From Terriglobales bacterium (GTDB taxonomy: Bacteria; Acidobacteriota; Terriglobia; Bryobacterales; Bryobacteraceae), in the NCBI GenBank assembly GCA_027485675.1, contig JAIXQP010000036.1, forward strand, positions 1-64,000: 64,000 nucleotides of DNA. Direction: 5' to 3'. Of this stretch, positions 1 to 6,895 are shown in pieces (the stretch's first letter is position 1; the number at the start of each line of letters is the position of its first letter). The notes beneath the pieces were generated by a model. It ran no database searches. It was not told the origin of the DNA and saw nothing but the letters and a program-made list of their open reading frames with translations. The position numbers were made by a program, and so were the translations under genes.

Positions 1-26
1 AGTAGGGGCGAAGAGTGATCCGTCGT

Positions 27-59
27 CAGGTGTCCACTTCGGGATGAGGTGGACACCTG
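27..59. repeat. 11-bp perfect inverted repeat
   Basis: Two perfectly complementary 11-base arms (27-37 and 49-59, arm CAGGTGTCCAC) enclose an 11-base spacer. No T-run follows, so it is not a typical intrinsic terminator. It lies upstream of a broken ParE gene. It could be an operator-like site, a hairpin, or the trace of a mobile-element end; the sequence alone does not decide. Confidence 0.6.
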
Positions 60-118
60 CGGAAGAGCTAGCTCAAAAACGGTGGGTGGCGCAAGACGGT
101 GACGGCCGGACGTTTACG

Positions 119-419
119 ATGAAGCGAGTGATCCTAATCGGAGAAGGCGCAACGGGAGATCGCTGAGATCTGGTTGTATTGGGCGGAACGGGTATCCGAG
201 GCGGTGGCGACCCGGCAGGTGGATCGAATATGGGCGGGGTTGGGGGTGCTACACGAACAACCTCAAGCGGGGCGGTCCGCCGATGAGATTGCGAACGACT
301 TCCGTGTCTTTTCGGTTGGTAAGTACCCAATTGATTATGTTCCAAGGGGGACGCAGATTTGGGTGGTTCCCGTGGTGGCAGGAGAGAGGGACCAGAAACA
401 GGCGGTTCTCGGACGGTAG
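119..419 (+). pseudogene. ParE/RelE-type toxin, frameshifted remnant
   Basis: An ATG at 119 opens the start of a ParE-family toxin (MKRVIL), but this frame stops after 15 codons. Skipping one base at 137 restores a frame reading SEKAQREIAEIWLYW and continuing to a stop at 417-419. The restored protein of about 99 residues aligns along its length with the intact ParE-like toxin at 3094-3390: both begin MKR, have a W.YWA segment, a FS/FPAGKY-type core and a GERDQ ending. ParE toxins act on DNA gyrase; this copy is very likely dead unless translation starts at an internal TTG (174). No convincing antitoxin remains in the 118 bases before it. A sequencing error at 137 is the alternative explanation. 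Confidence 0.7.
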
Positions 420-444
420 CGCCGCGAGTGGGACGTGGCTTACC

Positions 445-501
445 TTGAGAGGGCTGGGCTTGAGAGGGCTGGGCTTGAGAGGGCTGGGCTTGAGAGGGCT
501 G
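445..501. repeat. 15-bp tandem repeat, about 3.8 copies
   Basis: The unit TTGAGAGGGCTGGGC is repeated head to tail without mismatch from 445 to 489, and a fourth copy breaks off at 501. It lies just after the ParE remnant in DNA with no credible gene. The 15-base period would keep a reading frame, but no supported protein crosses it. Confidence 0.85.
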
Positions 502-567
502 AAATGGGTGCGGCAATAGCCTGTGGCTGAAAGAGACGGGGCGATGCCGGCATTCAGCCGGGTTCGG

Positions 568-841
568 ATGGTGAAGATGGCGACCCCCTGGGGTTATTGC
601 TACGGAAGGGTTTGCGGGAATTGAAAAGTTGCCGGAGGTTTGCGGGGGATCGGCGCGGGTGGCGGGAACGCGGATTCCGGTTTGGCTGTTGGAGCAGGCG
701 AGGCGGTTGGGGACGGCGGAAACGGAACGGCTCGCGGCTTACCCAAGCTGGCGGGAGGGAGATTGGGCTGCGGTTTGGGCGTATGCGCGCGATACTCGGG
801 ACGAGAGGGAGCGGGAGATGGCGGAGAACGAAGCGGGTTAG
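568..841 (+). pseudogene. DUF433 family antitoxin-like protein, apparent frameshift
   Basis: From a TTG at 629 an open frame encodes a DUF433-type protein (PEVCGGSARVAGTRIPVW, then LLEQARRLGTAE and a WAYARDTRDE helix), ending at 841. The family normally has more N-terminal sequence. Here an ATG at 568 starts MVKMATP in another frame, and dropping one T at 589 joins it to GVIATEGFAGIEKLPEVCGG, which is what the family looks like. DUF433 proteins are small DNA-binding-like antitoxins, usually next to a PIN-like toxin; no partner is visible in the 130 bases downstream. Either the gene is inactivated, it starts at an internal codon, or the C-run beside 589 hides a sequencing error. Confidence 0.6.
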
Positions 842-918
842 GTGGTTCGGGTGGGCTCGAGGGGCCTCGCTGTAGGGCGATGTCATACGGAAAAAGTTGT
901 TAACGAACGGCTTACGAC

Positions 919-948
919 TTGCAGGGAGTAGGCCTTTTAGCCTATAAC
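919..948 (+). promoter_or_regulatory. Candidate sigma-70 promoter of the FecR-like gene
   Basis: TTGCAG (919-924) and TATAAC (943-948) are separated by 18 bases and lie 27 bases before the ATG at 976. The spacer also contains a small inverted repeat (TAGGC/GCCTA). The match to the vegetative consensus is fair, not perfect. Confidence 0.45.
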
Positions 949-975
949 TGATGATGAGGAGCAGCCTAAGCAAAA

Positions 976-1446
976 ATGAAAACAGCTCTGTTGGCAGTGA
1001 TGGTCGGGGGAACGATGTTGGCGGCGAGCGCGGAACAACGCGGCACGGCGGCGGCAACGGCGGGATTGCAAGTGAACGGCGCGGCGGTTCCGCAGACCGG
1101 CGCGAAGGCCTGGCCCGTGATGGCCGGGGACGAGATTCGGACGGCGGGCGCACCCACGGTGTTGACGCTGCGGGATGGATCGAAGATTATGCTGGGCGCG
1201 AATAGCGCGGCCAAACTGGAAACGACGGCGGCGGGCGCAGAAAGCCTGCGGTTGGTGAGCGGCGGGATGCAGTACCAAATGTCCAACGAGGCGAAGACGC
1301 AGCTGGTGGTGAACAACCAACCGCTGGTGGTGACGCCCGGGGCGACGGGTACGGTGGGCCTGGACGCGGCGGCGACGCCGAAAGTGAGCGCGCAGACTCC
1401 GCAGAGAGCGGTGGTGCCGCTGCCTCCTTTGTCGCGGCGCCGGTAG
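976..1446 (+). CDS. Secreted FecR-like domain protein
   Basis: A 156-residue protein with an N-terminal signal peptide (hydrophobic stretch after MKTALL, cleavage likely near residue 19) followed by a compact beta-rich segment. The stretch GDEIRTAGAPTVLTLRDGS and the following residues resemble FecR-domain proteins, which in this phylum are often stand-alone envelope proteins and not true iron-citrate regulators. The tail is rich in Ala, Thr and Pro and ends in LSRRR. No FecI-type sigma factor is adjacent, so a regulatory role is not supported. It sits alone between a candidate promoter and a strong intrinsic terminator, so it is probably transcribed by itself. Confidence 0.6.
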   Translation: MKTALLAVMVGGTMLAASAEQRGTAAATAGLQVNGAAVPQTGAKAWPVMAGDEIRTAGAPTVLTLRDGSKIMLGANSAAKLETTAAGAESLRLVSGGMQYQMSNEAKTQLVVNNQPLVVTPGATGTVGLDAAATPKVSAQTPQRAVVPLPPLSRRR

Positions 1447-1470
1447 GCCGGGAACAGTTAGAATCAAAGG

Positions 1471-1501
1471 CCCGGAGGCGGTGACGCTTCCGGGTCTTTT
1501 T
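1471..1501 (+). terminator. Rho-independent terminator
   Basis: A 10-base GC-rich arm (1471-1480) pairs with 1485-1494 across a 4-base loop, with one G-T wobble, followed at once by TCTTTTT. It lies 25 bases after the FecR-like gene and separates it from the O-antigen ligase-like gene. Confidence 0.85.
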
Positions 1502-1531
1502 GCGTTTCGGGAGAGAAGGGGGGAAGGGGCG

Positions 1532-2809
1532 ATGGGATTGAGCTGGGTGGCGCTGGGGATGCTGGGGGTGTGCCTGTGGGGGGTGACGCTGGCGCAGGGG
1601 GGCGTTTATGTGGCGGACTCGGCGTGGGCGGTGCTGGGGATGGGGCTGGCGGGGGTGGCGGCGTTTGGGAGAAGGGAGCTGCATCCGGGGGGATGGTGGG
1701 GCGTGGGGTTGGCGGCGGGGTTTTGGGGGGTGGGGGCGTGGCAGTGGGCGGCGGGGGTGACGCAGGTGCCGGTACGGACGGCGGAGGCGGTGATGGAGGT
1801 GGGGGGATATGTGGTGGCGTTTGCGGTGGCGCGGGAGCTGGTTTGGAGTTTCCGGCGGAACTTGTGGTGGGTGGCGGCGCCGGTGATTGGGATTGGGACG
1901 GTGCAGGCGGGGTTGGGGTTGGTGCAGTGGTGGTTGCAGCGGGCGGCGGGGCAGAGCCCGATGGCGGTGGGGAGTTATAACTCGCGGAATAGCTATGCGG
2001 GGCTGTTGGAGATGACGCTGCCGCTGGCGGTGTGGGCGGGGGTGTGGGTGTATGTGCGGGAGAGGAAGCGGGGGGAGACGGGGGTGAGGGAGAGTTTGGG
2101 GGCGAGCGCGTTGTTTGCGATGGGGGCGGCGATGTTGGTGGGGACGGTGATTAGTTTGAGTCGAATGGGGTTTTTGGCGGCGTTGAGCGGGATGGTGGCG
2201 ACGGGGGTGGTGGCGGCGGGGGGGCGCGGGGGGAAGCGGGTTTGGCCGGCGCTGATGGCGGTGGGGGTGGGGGTGGCGGCGTTTGTGTTTTTGCCGACGG
2301 ATGAGTGGATTGCGCGGTTTGCGGGGTTGGCGGTGACGGAGGATGTGAGTAGCGAGACAAGGGTGCAGTTATGGAAGGAGACGTGGCCGGCGATTGTGGC
2401 GTATGGGTGGAAGGGGTGCGGGTTGGGGGGGTACGAGAGCTGTTTTTATGCGTTTAAGAAAGTGGCTCCGGATAGTACGGCGGATTATGCGCATAACGAT
2501 TATTTGCAGGTGTTGTTGGAGATGGGATGGGTGGGGTTTGCGGTGGGGATGGGGTTAGTGGGGCGGGTGGTGGGGCGGTTGTGGTGGGTGACGCAGCGGA
2601 GCGAGGGGGGGGCGTGGTATTTGGGGGTGGGGTGTATGGGGGCGATGGTGGCGTTGGGGTTGCATTCGTTGGTGGATTTTAACTTGTATTTTCCGGCGAA
2701 TGCGATGGTGGCGGCGTGGGTGTTGGGGATGGGGGAGGGGTTGCCGGCGGTGGCGAAGTGGGAGATTGGGCGGATGCAGAGGCTGGGGGAGAAGGTGGTG
2801 GAGGGGTAG
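1532..2809 (+). CDS. O-antigen ligase / Wzy-type polytopic membrane protein
   Basis: A 425-residue integral membrane protein with about ten hydrophobic segments and a large loop in the C-terminal half. The loop has features of the O-antigen ligase/polymerase (Wzy_C) family: an LWKETWPAI segment, a GxGLGGYES turn and the DYAHNDYLQVLLEMG motif, whose His-Asn pair is typical. Members join or polymerise lipid-linked glycans, or act in exopolysaccharide export, at the outer face of the inner membrane. The start at ATG 1532 is chosen because a purine-rich AGGGG site precedes it; an in-frame GTG at 1481 lies inside the terminator hairpin. No glycan gene cluster surrounds it. The coding strand is extremely rich in G, with many GGG, GCG and TTG codons. 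Confidence 0.8.
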   Translation: MGLSWVALGMLGVCLWGVTLAQGGVYVADSAWAVLGMGLAGVAAFGRRELHPGGWWGVGLAAGFWGVGAWQWAAGVTQVPVRTAEAVMEVGGYVVAFAVARELVWSFRRNLWWVAAPVIGIGTVQAGLGLVQWWLQRAAGQSPMAVGSYNSRNSYAGLLEMTLPLAVWAGVWVYVRERKRGETGVRESLGASALFAMGAAMLVGTVISLSRMGFLAALSGMVATGVVAAGGRGGKRVWPALMAVGVGVAAFVFLPTDEWIARFAGLAVTEDVSSETRVQLWKETWPAIVAYGWKGCGLGGYESCFYAFKKVAPDSTADYAHNDYLQVLLEMGWVGFAVGMGLVGRVVGRLWWVTQRSEGGAWYLGVGCMGAMVALGLHSLVDFNLYFPANAMVAAWVLGMGEGLPAVAKWEIGRMQRLGEKVVEG

Positions 2810-2836
2810 TAGGATAGGGGGAGAAGGAGTTTTGTT

Positions 2837-3097
2837 ATGGCTGAGCTGCGGATTCGGTTGTCGGAGGAGTGGGTAGGGTTTGTGGAGGGGCGGGTGAAGG
2901 AGGGGGGGTACGCGGATAGTGGGGAGGTGGTGGAGGCGGCGCTGCGGGCGTGGGCGGGGGAGGAGGCGTTTCGGTTGTCGTTAGAGGAGGCGGCGGCGGA
3001 GATAGACCGGGGAGAGTATGAAGAGTATGACTTTTCGGATGGGGGAGCGAAGTTCTGGGCCGGGGTGCGGGAACGGGGCGGACGGCCAGCGGAATGA
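2837..3097 (+). CDS. ParD/CopG-like ribbon-helix-helix antitoxin
   Basis: An 86-residue protein opening with AELRIRLSEEWVGFV and GGYADSGEVVEAALR, the beta-strand/helix/helix pattern of ParD-type ribbon-helix-helix antitoxins. The C-terminal half is acidic (EEYDFSDGG), as expected for the toxin-neutralising tail. A GAGAAGGAG ribosome site precedes the ATG. The stop overlaps the toxin start by 4 bases (ATGA), so the two are translationally coupled. Such antitoxins normally bind their own promoter together with the toxin and repress it. Confidence 0.8.
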   Translation: MAELRIRLSEEWVGFVEGRVKEGGYADSGEVVEAALRAWAGEEAFRLSLEEAAAEIDRGEYEEYDFSDGGAKFWAGVRERGGRPAE

Positions 3098-3390
3098 AGC
3101 GGTTGGTGGTTTCGAAGCGGGCGAAGCGGGATCTGGATGGCATTTGGCGGTACTGGGCGGGGCGGAGTTCGGCGGAGGTGGCGGAGGGACAGGTGGGCCG
3201 GATACGGGAGAGTCTTCCGCTTCTGGTGCAGCAGGAGGAGGCGGGGCGGTTAGTGGAGCGCTGGGGTGCGGGGATACGGGTGTTTCCGGCGGGTAAGTAT
3301 TTGGTCTATTACGAGATTGGGCAAGGTGTGGTGAGGGTGCTGCGGGTGGTGTCAGGGGAGCGGGATCAGGAAGCGGCGTGGCGGGGGTAG
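3094..3390 (+). CDS. ParE/RelE-type toxin
   Basis: A 98-residue basic protein of the ParE/RelE fold: MKRLVVSKRAKRDLDGIWRYW forms the N-terminal strand and helix, followed by the GIRVFPAGKYLVYYE core and a RVLRVVSGERDQ ending typical of ParE. ParE members poison DNA gyrase, RelE members cut mRNA; this one looks closer to ParE because of its ribbon-helix-helix partner. It overlaps that antitoxin by 4 bases. A broken paralogue lies at 119-419, so the locus has hosted at least two such toxins. Confidence 0.8.
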   Translation: MKRLVVSKRAKRDLDGIWRYWAGRSSAEVAEGQVGRIRESLPLLVQQEEAGRLVERWGAGIRVFPAGKYLVYYEIGQGVVRVLRVVSGERDQEAAWRG

Positions 3391-3408
3391 TTGGGATATA
3401 CTGCGCGT

Positions 3409-5037
3409 ATGCAGACTACGGTTTATGACGCGGTGGTGGTGGGGAGTGGGGCGACGGGGGGTTGGGCGGCGAAACGGTTGACTGAGGCGGGGCTGCGGGT
3501 GGCGATGGTGGAGGCGGGGGCGAAGGTGACTCCGAAGGAGTTTACGGAGCATAACCAGCCGTCGCAGTACCAGTTTTTGGGGATGTCGCCGAAGGTGATG
3601 GAAGACCGGCCGATTCAGGGGCTATGTTACGCGTGCCGGGAGGGGAACCATAAGTGGTTTGTCAGTGACAAAGAGAACCCTTATGTGCAGGAGAAGCCGT
3701 TTAATTGGATCCGGATGCGGGTGCTGGGGGGGCGGAGCCTGAGTTGGGGGCGGCAGAGTTACCGGATGTCGAAGTTGGACTTGACGGGGAAGAGTCATGA
3801 CGGGTATGGGGATGACTGGCCGGTGACGTATGAGGAGTTGGTTCCTTATTACGAGTTGGTGGAGCGGTATGTGGGGATTTCGGGGCGGGCGGAGGGGTTG
3901 GAGCATTTGCCGGATGGGATTTTTCAGCCGCCGATGGAGTTGACGTGCGGGGAGACGATTCTGCGGGATTCGATGAAGAAGAATTTCGGGCGGACGTTGA
4001 CGATTGGGCGGACGGCGATTTTGACGAAGCCGCATAACGGGCGGCAGGCTTGCCATTACTGTGGGCCGTGCGAGCAGGGGTGTTCGACGTTTTCGTATTT
4101 TTCGAGCCCGTTTACGACGGTGGCGGATGCGCAGAAGACGGGGCGGTTGACGTTGGTGACGGATGCGGTGGCGGCGAAGGTGTTGACGAAGGATGGGAAG
4201 GCGGACCGGCTGATGTATATCGACCGGGTGACGCGGGAGGTGCGGGAGGTTAAGGCGAAGGTGTTTGTGTTGTGCGCGTCGACGCTCGAATCGACGCGGT
4301 TGCTGATGAATTCGGGGATTTGCGGGGATAACGATGCGTTGGGGAAGAACCTGATGGACCACATCTATCAGGGGGGGGCGTCGGGGGTGATGCCGCAGGT
4401 GGAGGCGAAGCCGTGGGCGGGGATGCCGCGGCGGCCGAATGGGGTGTATATTCCGCGGTTCCGGAATTTGAAGGAGCGGGAGACGAAGGGGTTCATTCGG
4501 GGGTATGGGTACCAGGGGGGGAGCGCGCCGGCGTTTGACTTTGGGGCTCCGGGATTTGGGAAGGAGTACAAAGAGGCCGTGCGGAAGGGGATCTTTGGGA
4601 TCAGTATTAACTTGTGGGGGGAGTGCTTGGCGCGGCCGGAGAACCATGTTTCGATTGACCCGAACCGGGTGGATGCGTGGGGGATTCCGATTTTGAAGAT
4701 TTCGGCGGAGTGGGGGGAGAACGAGAAGAAGCTGTGGCAGGACGGCAGGGAGCAGGCGGCCGAGATGTTAGAAGCGGCGGGGGCGAAGAATGTGCGGCAG
4801 ACGGGGCAGTATTCGATTCCGGGGTTCTGTATTCATGAGACGGGGACGGCGCGGATGGGTACGGATAAGAAGAAGAGCGTGTTGAATAAGTGGTGCCAGG
4901 CGCATGAGGTGAATAACTTGTTTGTGACGGATGGGGCGGCGTGGGTGAGTTCGGGGTGTCAGAATCCGACGTTGACGATGATGGCGCTGACGGTGCGGGC
5001 TTGTGATTATATTGTGCGGGAGATGGGGAAGGCGTGA
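3409..5037 (+). CDS. GMC-family FAD oxidoreductase with a ferredoxin-like cysteine motif
   Basis: A 542-residue flavoenzyme. The N-terminus carries the Rossmann FAD motif VVVGSGATGG and the distal E of VAMVEAG. The C-terminal GMC domain has the expected catalytic His (H476, in HETGTARMG) and Asn (N519, in GCQNPTLTMMAL). Unusually for the family, C215, C218, C221 and C225 form a CxxCxxCxxxC motif, suggesting an Fe-S cluster as in glucoside 3-dehydrogenase-type GMC enzymes. There is no signal peptide or Tat motif. ATG 3409 is preferred to an upstream TTG because the flavin motif then begins at the normal distance. The stop overlaps the next start (TGATG), so it probably works with the aldo/keto reductase in sugar or polyol oxidation; the substrate is unknown. 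Confidence 0.82.
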   Translation: MQTTVYDAVVVGSGATGGWAAKRLTEAGLRVAMVEAGAKVTPKEFTEHNQPSQYQFLGMSPKVMEDRPIQGLCYACREGNHKWFVSDKENPYVQEKPFNWIRMRVLGGRSLSWGRQSYRMSKLDLTGKSHDGYGDDWPVTYEELVPYYELVERYVGISGRAEGLEHLPDGIFQPPMELTCGETILRDSMKKNFGRTLTIGRTAILTKPHNGRQACHYCGPCEQGCSTFSYFSSPFTTVADAQKTGRLTLVTDAVAAKVLTKDGKADRLMYIDRVTREVREVKAKVFVLCASTLESTRLLMNSGICGDNDALGKNLMDHIYQGGASGVMPQVEAKPWAGMPRRPNGVYIPRFRNLKERETKGFIRGYGYQGGSAPAFDFGAPGFGKEYKEAVRKGIFGISINLWGECLARPENHVSIDPNRVDAWGIPILKISAEWGENEKKLWQDGREQAAEMLEAAGAKNVRQTGQYSIPGFCIHETGTARMGTDKKKSVLNKWCQAHEVNNLFVTDGAAWVSSGCQNPTLTMMALTVRACDYIVREMGKA

Positions 5038-6071
5038 TGAGAGAGATTGGGGCGGATAAGTTTGCGTTCGGATGTCACCGGTTTGGGTTTGGGCCGGCGC
5101 CGGGGGGCGGGCCGGTGGATACGGAGCGGCATGTGGTGCCGATGGTGAAGGCGGCGCTGGATTTGGGGATCCGGACGTTTGATTCGGCGGTGTTGTACCG
5201 GGCGACGTTGCAGTTGGGGCGGGCGTTGGAGATTTTGGGGGTGGCGCCGGAGGAGATCCGGTTTCAGACGAAGTGTTTGCGGTATTTGGGGTTGGCGGGG
5301 GAGGATGCGAAGGAGCATCAGCCGGAGGCGTTGTTGACGGGGATTCCGAAGCGGTATCAGGGGTTGACGGATAAGTGGGCCGGGAGTGAGGAGGGGACGG
5401 AGGAGCAGATTTGTAGGGAGCGGATTGAGTTGGGGGGTGGGACGTTGTACGGGGTGGCGCTGCATGATGGGCCGGATAAAGAAGCGCAGGTGGGGCTCGA
5501 TTGGGAGAAAGATATACGGCCGGCGGTGCGGATGTTGCAGCGGGCGAAGCGGCAGGGGTTTGTGGAGCGGATTGGGTTGGGGGTGAAGGTTCCGGGGTTT
5601 GTGGGGCGGTTTGTGAAGGAGGAGCCGGGGGTGCTGGATTATGCGGGGGTGACGTTTTGCCCGGCGATATTGCACGAGATGATGGGGGTGTTTGCGGAGG
5701 CGGAGCGGGAGAGGTATCAGGTGACGTTGATGGGGATCAACTATGGGCAGGCGTTTACGTTGACGGAGGATCCGGCGGGGGCGGGGCCGTTTTTGTATAA
5801 CTATGCGGTGGCGAATGCGGGGGAGCGGGAGTTGATGAGCCGGTTTTATCGGGCTTGCGGGTCGACGCCGTTGTTGCATTTGGCGGCGGCGGTGGCGGGG
5901 TTGTTGGTGGTGAACTTCCCCGGCGTGGTGACGCAGATTGTGACGTCGACGATGACGCCGGGGCGGTTGGTGGAGACGGTGAAGTTGATTCGGGAGGCGG
6001 AGGTGCCGGCTCCGGTATGGGCGGAGTTGAAGGCGATGGAGCTGATTCCGCGGGAGTTTCCGGTGAGTTAG
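5037..6071 (+). CDS. Aldo/keto reductase family protein
   Basis: A 344-residue protein of the aldo/keto reductase fold, closest in general look to the D-threo-aldose dehydrogenase group. The catalytic tetrad can be placed: D49 (in IRTFDSA), Y54, K79 (in RFQTK) and H143 (in ALHDGP). It is expected to be a cytoplasmic NAD(P)-dependent oxidoreductase acting on a carbonyl or sugar. The ATG shares one base with the stop of the GMC oxidoreductase, so the two genes are coupled and may perform successive redox steps. It ends just before a symmetric hairpin shared with the converging operon. Confidence 0.8.
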   Translation: MREIGADKFAFGCHRFGFGPAPGGGPVDTERHVVPMVKAALDLGIRTFDSAVLYRATLQLGRALEILGVAPEEIRFQTKCLRYLGLAGEDAKEHQPEALLTGIPKRYQGLTDKWAGSEEGTEEQICRERIELGGGTLYGVALHDGPDKEAQVGLDWEKDIRPAVRMLQRAKRQGFVERIGLGVKVPGFVGRFVKEEPGVLDYAGVTFCPAILHEMMGVFAEAERERYQVTLMGINYGQAFTLTEDPAGAGPFLYNYAVANAGERELMSRFYRACGSTPLLHLAAAVAGLLVVNFPGVVTQIVTSTMTPGRLVETVKLIREAEVPAPVWAELKAMELIPREFPVS

Positions 6072-6075
6072 GGGG

Positions 6076-6096
6076 GGAGAAGGGGTTACCTTCTCC
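6076..6096. terminator. Hairpin between convergent genes
   Basis: An 8-base perfect stem (GGAGAAGG at 6076-6083, CCTTCTCC at 6089-6096) with a 5-base loop sits between the aldo/keto reductase gene and the converging gene whose stop is at 6086-6088. No T-run follows on either strand, so a role as a two-way terminator is only likely. Confidence 0.45.
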
Positions 6097-6895
6097 TCCG
6101 TTGGGTGATGGGCATGTCGGTGACGCTGGAGGCGACGCGTCCGGCGACGGTTTTGTCGGTGTCGGTTTTCTTGAGGACGCGGCGGGTGAGGTTGCGTCCG
6201 AGGCGGGACTGGGCGAGGGTGAGGGGCAGGGTGGGAGGGACGAAGAGGGAGGTGGCGAGGACGGCGGAGTCCAGGAAGATGGGATGGCGGAGGGCCTTGA
6301 GGAAACGGTTCCGCTTGGGGGGCGGCGGGGGGTCGAGTTTCGCGGTGACGGTGGGGGCGGGTGGGGGTTCGGGTGATGGGACGGGGGCTACGGGGGCGGT
6401 GGCGGTAGCGGGTTCGTTTTGCGCCTGGGTGGCCGGGGCGGGGGGAGCGGCGGGGCGCTGAGCGGGCGTTGAGGCGACGCGGCGGGAGAGGCGAGCGCGT
6501 TCGGCGAGGGCGGCGCGGGTGGCGGCGAGTTCGACCTCCAGAGCGGATTTTTCCTGTTGGAGGGCGGCGATGTTTTCGTCTTTGTGGCGAAGGTTTTCCT
6601 GCCAGAGGTTGACGAGTTGGGTGGTGCGGCCGGCTTCGGCGACGGACTGTTCGCGGAGGGAGTGGATCTCCTGTTGGAGGGCGGTTTGGGAGTCGCGGAG
6701 GGTGTCGTACCAGGCGTTGAGACCGTAAAGGAAGAGGCTCGAGGCGAGGAGGACGGCGGCGACCGTGGCGGCGAGGAAGCGCTTGGGGAGCGATTGCTGG
6801 ATGATGATGGTGGGCGGGGGGACCTGGAGGGCGTGATGCGCGGCGTCGGAGACGACGGCGACTTCCAGGGTGGTGTAGGGGTGGTGGTTGTTCAT
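6086..6895 (-). CDS. Single-pass membrane protein with coiled coil and Pro/Ala-rich linker
   Basis: A 269-residue protein not matched to a named family. After a short cytoplasmic N-terminus comes one membrane segment (about residues 39-60), then a coiled coil of roughly 80 residues (heptads such as LQQEIHSLREQ and LQQEKSALEVELAATRAAL). A Pro/Ala-rich linker follows, and then a hydrophobic, basic C-terminus (KRNRFLKALRHPIF ... LFVPPTLPL). The last gene of the seven-gene operon, its ATG overlaps the stop of the M14 peptidase gene by 4 bases. It could anchor or scaffold an envelope complex; function unknown. Confidence 0.6.
   Translation of the reverse strand: MNNHHPYTTLEVAVVSDAAHHALQVPPPTIIIQQSLPKRFLAATVAAVLLASSLFLYGLNAWYDTLRDSQTALQQEIHSLREQSVAEAGRTTQLVNLWQENLRHKDENIAALQQEKSALEVELAATRAALAERARLSRRVASTPAQRPAAPPAPATQAQNEPATATAPVAPVPSPEPPPAPTVTAKLDPPPPPKRNRFLKALRHPIFLDSAVLATSLFVPPTLPLTLAQSRLGRNLTRRVLKKTDTDKTVAGRVASSVTDMPITQRRRR

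Noticed and set aside
445-501. CRISPR array
   Set aside because: The units are 15 bases and directly adjacent, without spacers.
3391-3408. TTG start for the GMC gene at 3391
   Set aside because: It begins directly after the toxin stop and adds six residues with no family support; ATG 3409 places the flavin motif normally.
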